Virus record (IMG/VR): IMGVR_UViG_3300013102_000082 | Coordinates: 1-21,847 of that record | Origin: a virus | Direction: 5' to 3' (one strand) | DNA: 21,847 nt | Shown: positions 16,963 to 21,847 of the stretch, one piece after another | How the letters are laid out: every line of letters starts with the position of its first letter | How positions within the stretch are numbered: position 1 is the stretch's first letter | Notes under the pieces: generated by a model | The model's database searches: none | Seen by the model: the letters and a program-made list of their open reading frames with translations, nothing else | What the model was told of the DNA's origin: nothing | Translations under genes and position numbers: made by a program

Positions 16963-18959
16963 GCCTCTCGCAGCATCACCAAGGGAAGCTTGCCTGTTGC
17001 TGTCGAACCAAGAGCCACGGTTGACGGGATCGGGAAAATGCCACCCACCACGCGTGAGTATCCAGCCCCGGTGACAAGCTTGAGCAAGCTGGACGTTACG
17101 TTGAGGCCCTTATACGTCGCTGTGGTGTTGTCAGCGGCGAGCACGATGTAGTACGTCTGCCCGGCCAGCAAGGACACCGCTGGGGACACGGTCTCGGCCA
17201 CGTTAGTGCTCGGCGCCGGCCAAGCCGTGGAACCCTTGGACCACAGACGTGCACCCGCCGAGTCAAGTACGGCGATGTCATAGTTGCCAGCCTGCACAGT
17301 TCCGGTAACCCATTCCAATACAGCTAGGTTGATGTTCCGGTGCGGCTTCACCGGCATAACGACACCGAGGTTAGCGATGCCGATCACTGCCGAGTTTGTT
17401 CCGGCAACCGCCAAGGCAGCCACCACAGGGTTACTGCCTACCGTGGAGCAAAAGTCGATCTGCGTCAACGAGGGATCACCCGCCGGGCCTGTAGCGCCAG
17501 CCTGCCCCATGCTGCCCTTACGAGGCAGCACGCCAGGCACCACCCACACACGATCGAATGTCACGTCCGCTGCGGCATTGGCTGCGCTGTCCGCCCAAAG
17601 AGTCAGCCGCAGGTAAGCGGCGCCTGGGCTTGGTGTGAACGTCAGCACGCGGTAGTGGAACCCATCGCGGGCGTAAGCGTAGTTCCCAGAGTTCACTGCG
17701 CTCTGAACGCCGTCTGTCCATCCGAACCGGCCCTGTGTAACGGGATCTGTCGGAGTCTTTGTATCAACGCGGACGCGCACCACGGCGGTGATTGGCTTGC
17801 CTGCCCATTTGGCCCTGAAGGCGGCGTCAAAGGGCATGCGGATGTAGGCTGCAGAACTGCCATCAACTGCCTGAACGCGGACACCATAGCCGTTCCCTGT
17901 GACGTTCTCGAAGTACCCAGCCCGGACATCCTTGGTCACGGTTGCGTTGTTGGCTTCCCACCCTGCTGGAAGGGTGCTGGTCCAGTCGGAGAAGTTGCCG
18001 TTGGGGATGAGCTGATCCGCATTGGTTTCGATGGCGCTGACCTGCTGGGCGCGGATGGCACCAGTGTCCTTGCTGTAGGTCCAGAAGGGCAGTTCCAACT
18101 GGGCCATGAGCAGTGAACCGTTGGGAGAAGGCGCATCGGCCGAGGTCGTCGGGTGGATGCCGTCAGCCTTCATGTACTGCGTGAGCGTGCCGCCAAGGTT
18201 CTTGATGGCTGACAGGAACAGCCTGTGAAGGTCGATGACTCCGTAACCGCGCAGGGCTGCGATCTGGGCGTATACCCGGTTCTTCCTCGCCATGTCATTG
18301 TCGTCGCGGTTCGGGATTTGCAGGACGCATACGAGATCCGCGAACGGGAGATCCTGCTTGATGGTCTCGGTGAACGCTAGGTACTGACCGCGCCAGTGTG
18401 CATCCGACGAACCGCCTGACGTCGTGCCCTCATTCTTGCCATGGAGCAACACGATGAGATCTGGGTTCGTCGCGATCAGCACCGGGTAGCGGGACCCCTG
18501 CGCGTAGGAAGCATTCATGCCTGAGACCGCAAAGTTCCACACGTGGGTGACGAATGGGCCGCCGGCGTTGCCGGTTCCCGTGCCGGTTTGCACTGTCACA
18601 GGTGCGATCCACGTTGCGCCGGTGCTGGGATCGATCAGGTGATAGATGTAGCTGCGTGACGGGTTGAGTGCGGCCCGGGCCTGGAGCAGGAGGAAAATGT
18701 GCTCAAGCTGCTCATTGCCGATTGAGTCACCAATCCACAGCTCGCTCAGGTCGCGCAGGTCTTCAGCTTCGAGTGACAAGTAGCGGTGAGTTCCAGCGGC
18801 CGCAGTGGCAGGGCCGGGCTTGAGTGCGAACGCGTCCTTCATGGCTTCCGCTGAGGGGCCATAAGTGGCATTAAGTGCCGCGTCTTGGAGGCGGGGTGGG
18901 AGGCTGGCGTCAACAACCTTGCCATTGCTATCGACGATGGCCGTTTTGATGATGGGCAT
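16959..18959 (-). CDS. tail fibre / receptor-binding protein with SGNH-esterase domain, 666 aa
   Basis: ATG 18959 with AAGGAG seven bases upstream. Residues 1-60 are a tail-attachment region. Residues about 70-290 are an SGNH hydrolase: ELWIGDSIGN (S79), AVSGMNASY (G148), LLHGKNEG (N176) and DGIHPTTSAD (D266, H269). Residues about 312-480 (LIPNGNFSDWTSTLPAGWEA, TFDRVWVVPG) look like a jelly-roll carbohydrate-binding module. A short GATGPAGDP collagen-like link leads to a C-terminal beta domain. It probably binds and trims an acylated surface sugar polymer during adsorption. Large for a minor tail protein and placed after the lysis genes. Confidence 0.85.
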   Translation of the reverse strand: MPIIKTAIVDSNGKVVDASLPPRLQDAALNATYGPSAEAMKDAFALKPGPATAAAGTHRYLSLEAEDLRDLSELWIGDSIGNEQLEHIFLLLQARAALNPSRSYIYHLIDPSTGATWIAPVTVQTGTGTGNAGGPFVTHVWNFAVSGMNASYAQGSRYPVLIATNPDLIVLLHGKNEGTTSGGSSDAHWRGQYLAFTETIKQDLPFADLVCVLQIPNRDDNDMARKNRVYAQIAALRGYGVIDLHRLFLSAIKNLGGTLTQYMKADGIHPTTSADAPSPNGSLLMAQLELPFWTYSKDTGAIRAQQVSAIETNADQLIPNGNFSDWTSTLPAGWEANNATVTKDVRAGYFENVTGNGYGVRVQAVDGSSAAYIRMPFDAAFRAKWAGKPITAVVRVRVDTKTPTDPVTQGRFGWTDGVQSAVNSGNYAYARDGFHYRVLTFTPSPGAAYLRLTLWADSAANAAADVTFDRVWVVPGVLPRKGSMGQAGATGPAGDPSLTQIDFCSTVGSNPVVAALAVAGTNSAVIGIANLGVVMPVKPHRNINLAVLEWVTGTVQAGNYDIAVLDSAGARLWSKGSTAWPAPSTNVAETVSPAVSLLAGQTYYIVLAADNTTATYKGLNVTSSLLKLVTGAGYSRVVGGIFPIPSTVALGSTATGKLPLVMLREA

Positions 18960-18970
18960 CTGGTGGCTCC

Positions 18971-19474
18971 TTAGACTGTGATGAGTAGGACGTTGGGGTT
19001 GGCTGGGTCTACCTCAACCGTCCCGTCATCCTTCGTGCTGACTAGGAGCACGTTCGGGTTTGTGGGGTCGATGGCGAATCCGCCACCCTGGGCGACTGCT
19101 GCGGCTGTTTGTGCGGCGGCGGCCGCGTCAGCAGCGTTCGCCCCAGCAGTGGCCGCTTCGGCTTGTGCGTCTTGGGCTGCGTTTTTGGCGGCTACTGCTT
19201 CGTCTCGGAGGCCGATGTACGAGTTGTAGACGTTGCTGAATTCGCCGGACTTCCAACGCACTTGCGGGAGTGGTGCCAGGAAGCCGGGGGTGAACCCGTA
19301 AGCGTTCGACGTCAAAGGGTTGGCGAGCGGGAACCCATTCAAATCCTTCAACGGCAGCAATGTCGTGCCCGCGGTGTCTTCCGGCGCGTAGATCCCCACC
19401 GAACCGTTCACCACAACATTCATCGGGTTGTCCGGGTCAACAACCAGTTCCATCCCAATCGGGTAATCAGCCAC
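18971..19474 (-). CDS. minor tail protein with coiled coil, 167 aa
   Basis: GTG 19474 with AAGGAG seven bases upstream gives MADYPIGMELVVDPDNP. This and the block PLTSNAYGFTPGFLAPLPQV are known to me from Arthrobacter phage minor tail proteins. Residues about 90-130 are an Ala-rich coiled coil that could trimerise the fibre. The C-terminus repeats AIDPTNPNVLLVS and EVDPANPNVLLIT. Twelve bases before the SGNH fibre, it probably joins that protein to the tail tip. Confidence 0.8.
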   Translation of the reverse strand: MADYPIGMELVVDPDNPMNVVVNGSVGIYAPEDTAGTTLLPLKDLNGFPLANPLTSNAYGFTPGFLAPLPQVRWKSGEFSNVYNSYIGLRDEAVAAKNAAQDAQAEAATAGANAADAAAAAQTAAAVAQGGGFAIDPTNPNVLLVSTKDDGTVEVDPANPNVLLITV

Positions 19475-19496
19475 AGTGGGGCTCCTTAAAAACAGT

Positions 19497-19524
19497 GGGG
19501 CGGACCAGTTTGTTGGTCCGCCCC
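19497..19524 (-). terminator. hairpin between holin and tail genes
   Basis: GGGGCGGACCA and TGGTCCGCCCC pair perfectly (11 bp) around six bases; on the minus strand ACTG and then five T follow. It ends the lysis transcript or reduces flow into the tail-fibre genes. Confidence 0.75.
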
Positions 19525-19541
19525 GAAAAGTGGGTGGTGGG

Positions 19542-19793
19542 TTAAGTGGCCGGCTTCGGTGCGACCTTGAGGCGCAGCAAGAACGAACCCAGCGACGTCA
19601 GCAAAGACTTGCCGATCAGGATCCCGAACGTCACCCAGAAAGCCTGGGTCGTGATGTCATGCTCAGTCAGCAACGACGTCAGCCCAGTACCGATCAGCAC
19701 CAGAGCATCCAAGATGATGCCCGTGTACAAGGTCCGCCACGCCCGATTCAGGGCATCCATCTTCACACTCACCGGAGCGGCATGATCAGCCAT
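19542..19793 (-). CDS. holin, two membrane segments, 83 aa
   Basis: ATG 19793 overlaps the endolysin by eight bases. The segments TLYTGIILDALVLIGTGLTS and FWVTFGILIGKSLLTSLGSF are separated by a polar loop (LLTEHDITTQA); the C-terminus is basic (LRLKVAPKPAT). Size, layout and place next to the endolysin fit a class II holin that opens the membrane at lysis time. Confidence 0.85.
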   Translation of the reverse strand: MADHAAPVSVKMDALNRAWRTLYTGIILDALVLIGTGLTSLLTEHDITTQAFWVTFGILIGKSLLTSLGSFLLRLKVAPKPAT

Positions 19794-20667
19794 CAGCAGG
19801 TTCCTCCTTGCCGATGGTCACCGTGAGCTGAGCGCCCTTCACGGCTTCCTCGAAAGCCCCGCGCACAACGGCCGGGTCGATCTTCAGTTCCTCAGCCAGC
19901 CGCGGGATGACATCGTTGATCAGGACATCAGTGTTCGTGGTCCCATTCGCCGTGTCCTGGATCCACCGCACCGTCTTGCCATTCCGAAGAACCGGGTACT
20001 CGGCAACACGCCGGGGCACGTCATCGATGAGCTTTTGAATGGACGCACCATAAAGCATCGACTCGCCGCCCCGGATGAGCGCGTTCTGGACCTCGGTAAG
20101 TGTCTTGCGGTCAGCATCAGTAAACATGTCGTCCTCTTCCTGGATGGGGGTCGTGACTTCGCCGGCGGATTCGATTGAGCCCTTTTCGTCTTCCCAGTAG
20201 TCCGTCATGAACAAGCGGGGGTTGACGCGGCCATAAGTGTTGCTGTTGAGATTGAAGTTGTACGGCAAGCACCCAACATGGCAGTGAGGGCCGGTGCTGA
20301 TGTTCGTGCCGCCGTCAGTGTTGCCAGAGAGCGCGATGATCTGACCGCGCTTCACACGTTGATTCGTGGAGACTAGAAGCTTCGAGTTATGCCCGTACTC
20401 GAAATACGGGGCCGTCTCGCCGTCCATGTTCAGGACCGCCATCAAGCCGCCGTACATCAGGTTCCAACCGAAGTTGTCCGCGTACGTGTCATCGAACTGG
20501 CCAGCGAACACAACAACGCCGTCGCCGGCGGCCCTGACAGGCGTGCCCACAGGGACAGCCCAATCGTCACCGTTATGGCCGCCCGGTGGGTTAGGACCCC
20601 AGCCGGGATTAGCGCCGAAGTCCTGCGACCTGCGGACGCTGCGAGGGAAAGGGAAGAGATAGCCCAT
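19786..20667 (-). CDS. endolysin, M23 metallopeptidase with C-terminal binding region, 293 aa
   Basis: The N-terminal 150 residues are an M23 (LytM-type) peptidase that cuts peptidoglycan cross-bridges. Zinc and catalytic residues visible are H31 and D35 (GGHNGDDWAVPVG), H93 (EYGHNSK) and H128/H130 (TGPHCHVG). A linker (GSIESAGEVTTPIQEEDD) leads to residues 181-293 (RKTLTEVQNALIRGGESMLY, VRWIQDTANG), a helical end seen in actinophage lysins and probably for wall binding. GGAGG stands ten bases before ATG 20667. An internal ATG at 20127 has a good SD and may make the C-terminal part alone. Confidence 0.9.
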   Translation of the reverse strand: MGYLFPFPRSVRRSQDFGANPGWGPNPPGGHNGDDWAVPVGTPVRAAGDGVVVFAGQFDDTYADNFGWNLMYGGLMAVLNMDGETAPYFEYGHNSKLLVSTNQRVKRGQIIALSGNTDGGTNISTGPHCHVGCLPYNFNLNSNTYGRVNPRLFMTDYWEDEKGSIESAGEVTTPIQEEDDMFTDADRKTLTEVQNALIRGGESMLYGASIQKLIDDVPRRVAEYPVLRNGKTVRWIQDTANGTTNTDVLINDVIPRLAEELKIDPAVVRGAFEEAVKGAQLTVTIGKEEPADG

Positions 20668-20669
20668 GG

Positions 20670-21116
20670 TTACGATGCCTCCTGCTCGGGTGTTTCCGTG
20701 GTGGGCTTGTAGCCCTTGGGAGGTGTCGGGATCTCCACATGCGGGAGGTGGTCCTCGATGATCTTCAACAGCGTCGTGATGTACGCGTAAGCCGACGCCA
20801 GGCCCCGCTGCAACATGTCCACCAACGCGCCAAGCTCAGCCTGTGCCCGGCCTTGGTCCTTCTGGGTTTCCTCAACAGCCGTCAAACGCTCCTGAAGCTT
20901 GCCGTTGTTCGCCAACAAGGTAGCGTTCACAGCAAGGACAGCGTCAAGGTTCGCCCTGTGCGTCGTGGCCACAAGGTTGTCCACCTCAGCCGGCGTCTTC
21001 AAGTCCCGGGCCTTAGCCTCAGACTTCACATTCCGGCGGTTCACGAGGACGCCCACCACTGTCGCAATCGCACCCAACGTTCCGGCGCTCAAGATGAGCG
21101 GCATGATGTCGTTCAT
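20670..21116 (-). CDS. membrane-anchored coiled-coil protein in the lysis cluster, 148 aa
   Basis: ATG 21116 overlaps the upstream gene. One N-terminal membrane segment (IMPLILSAGTLGAIATVVGV), then a basic stretch and a long coiled coil (about residues 45-95: LANNGKLQERLTAVEETQKD), ending with a Pro-rich tail (VEIPTPPKGYKPTTE). The plan resembles lysis accessory proteins such as LysZ or spanin-like factors. Direct evidence for that role is lacking. Confidence 0.75.
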   Translation of the reverse strand: MNDIMPLILSAGTLGAIATVVGVLVNRRNVKSEAKARDLKTPAEVDNLVATTHRANLDAVLAVNATLLANNGKLQERLTAVEETQKDQGRAQAELGALVDMLQRGLASAYAYITTLLKIIEDHLPHVEIPTPPKGYKPTTETPEQEAS

Positions 21117-21583
21117 GTAGTTTCGTCCTCCCGCGGCAGCGGCAACTCTTTGATCAACATCAGCCGGTTATGCGCCTCGATCCAAAGGGCCCGGACCTTG
21201 ATCACGCAGGCCGCAGCAACAATGGCGTAAGTGAGGCTGCCCATCGCAGAACGGTGCTGACCGTTAGTAGCCACACCCTCAAGCAGCCCAGCCGAGTAAG
21301 TGAGAAAAACGACTGCCGCGAGGGACATGCCAACCATTTCCAGGCCGAAAGACCAGCGGTGTTTGCCTCGGATCAGACCGGCGAACATCAGCACACCGGC
21401 AACCAGCAACAGCAGCCGGAACAGGACGTTCCACGGCGGCGCCAGCACACTGATTGAGGAAGGCGTGAACTTCTCATCGAACATGACCAGCGCGCCGGTG
21501 ATGATCAGGATCAAGGCAATGCCGGCCTCGAAGGGCTGAGCGTAGAGGTTAGCGAGACGGTGACCTGTGAACCTATGCGGCAT
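21113..21583 (-). CDS. four-segment membrane protein, 156 aa
   Basis: ATG 21583. Hydrophobic segments are near residues 20-36 (GIALILIITGALVMF), 50-68 (WNVLFRLLLLVAGVLMFAGL), 78-97 (GLEMVGMSLAAVVFLTY) and 113-128 (GSLTYAIVAAACVI). The C-terminus is cytoplasmic and charged. Proteins like this often stand before the endolysin in Arthrobacter phages; it may be a second holin or a lysis regulator. Unproven. Confidence 0.75.
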   Translation of the reverse strand: MPHRFTGHRLANLYAQPFEAGIALILIITGALVMFDEKFTPSSISVLAPPWNVLFRLLLLVAGVLMFAGLIRGKHRWSFGLEMVGMSLAAVVFLTYSAGLLEGVATNGQHRSAMGSLTYAIVAAACVIKVRALWIEAHNRLMLIKELPLPREDETT

Positions 21584-21595
21584 GACCAGCCCCTC

Positions 21596-21847
21596 TCACA
21601 CGTACCACCCGAGCCCACCGAGTTGGAACACCATTGCTCGAGCGATCTGCAGCGGCACGCCTGACCGGAAGCTGATCTTGATTTCACCGGCTGGTGTGAC
21701 TCGCAGGTCTGCTTGGTAGGCGTTCACCAGAAGCGGAGTCAGAACCTCACTGGGGGCTTTGGGCGCGAACTCAGGCGGCACCGTAGCCAACGTGTACTCA
21801 GTGGCCGGCTTGTTCACGTCCATGGCGTCATACTTGATCGGCACCAA
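21596..21847 (-). CDS. hypothetical structural-region protein, 5' end at the window edge
   Basis: The frame is open to the last base of the window. It may start at GTG 21844 or TTG 21847, or be the end of a longer gene; treat it as partial. The visible 83 residues (YDAMDVNKPATEYTLATVPP, LRVTPAGEIKISFRSGVPL) look like beta structure and could belong to a tail protein. The family is not recognised. Confidence 0.6.
   Translation of the reverse strand: MVPIKYDAMDVNKPATEYTLATVPPEFAPKAPSEVLTPLLVNAYQADLRVTPAGEIKISFRSGVPLQIARAMVFQLGGLGWYV

Noticed and set aside
17340-18116. 258-codon open frame on plus inside the tail-fibre gene
   Set aside because: It is a shadow of the 666-aa gene, with no SD and no domain.
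1-21847. CRISPR array, insertion sequence or transposase
   Set aside because: No spaced direct repeats of the right size and no transposase motifs were seen on either strand.

Overview
The window reads as about 22 kb from the genome of a temperate siphovirus-type phage of a high-GC actinobacterium, most likely an Arthrobacter-like member of the Micrococcales. The evidence is the high GC content, frequent GTG starts, dense stop/start overlaps (mostly ATGA or GTGA), many short genes of actinophage style, an M23 endolysin next to a two-segment holin, a tyrosine integrase beside a host tRNA 3' half, and an immunity region. Phage genes lie on both sides of the tRNA fragment. It is therefore best read as attP in the middle of a phage genome (circular or packaged form), not as a prophage end.

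Nearly everything is on the minus strand and is read right to left. (1) 21847-19542: a gene cut by the window edge, two membrane proteins, the endolysin and the holin, closed by a strong hairpin at 19497-19524. (2) 19474-16959: a coiled-coil minor tail protein and a 666-aa tail fibre carrying an SGNH-hydrolase domain. (3) 16108-16962, plus strand: a lone lipoprotein that is itself an SGNH hydrolase, with its own promoter, meeting the tail fibre tail to tail. This is a good lysogenic-conversion candidate. (4) 15946-15403: a small divergent gene pair. (5) 15402-13769: attP, with duplicated CTGTAGCTAC arm sites, a tRNA-Met(CAT) 3' half and a terminator, then the integrase. (6) 13717-12134: an immunity region with four small HTH regulators in alternating orientation, three copies of the operator TTCCCATATGGAA (two of them covering the start codons of divergent regulators), and an excisionase-like gene. 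(7) 12017-951: a leftward early operon of about 30 small genes. It includes a YqaJ/lambda-exo type nuclease, SSB, NrdH-type glutaredoxin, a protein made of four tandem HTH units, a replication-initiator-like protein, a TTGCCGCT iteron cluster that is a plausible origin, and a broken rusA. (8) 950-1: a bidirectional terminator, a phage tRNA (CAT anticodon), a small gene, an HNH endonuclease and a G-rich end, a layout often seen next to cos and terminase.

The observations most worth a second look are: the paired SGNH enzymes (tail fibre and lipoprotein); the rusA gene in which an 18-codon core is inverted and displaced; the iteron cluster directly after the replication gene; the symmetric start-codon operators with a probable leaderless repressor; the attP with near-identical double arm sites, a degenerate tRNA 5' half and its own terminator; and the four-HTH protein. 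No database search was possible. Family names rest on visible motifs and remembered family patterns.
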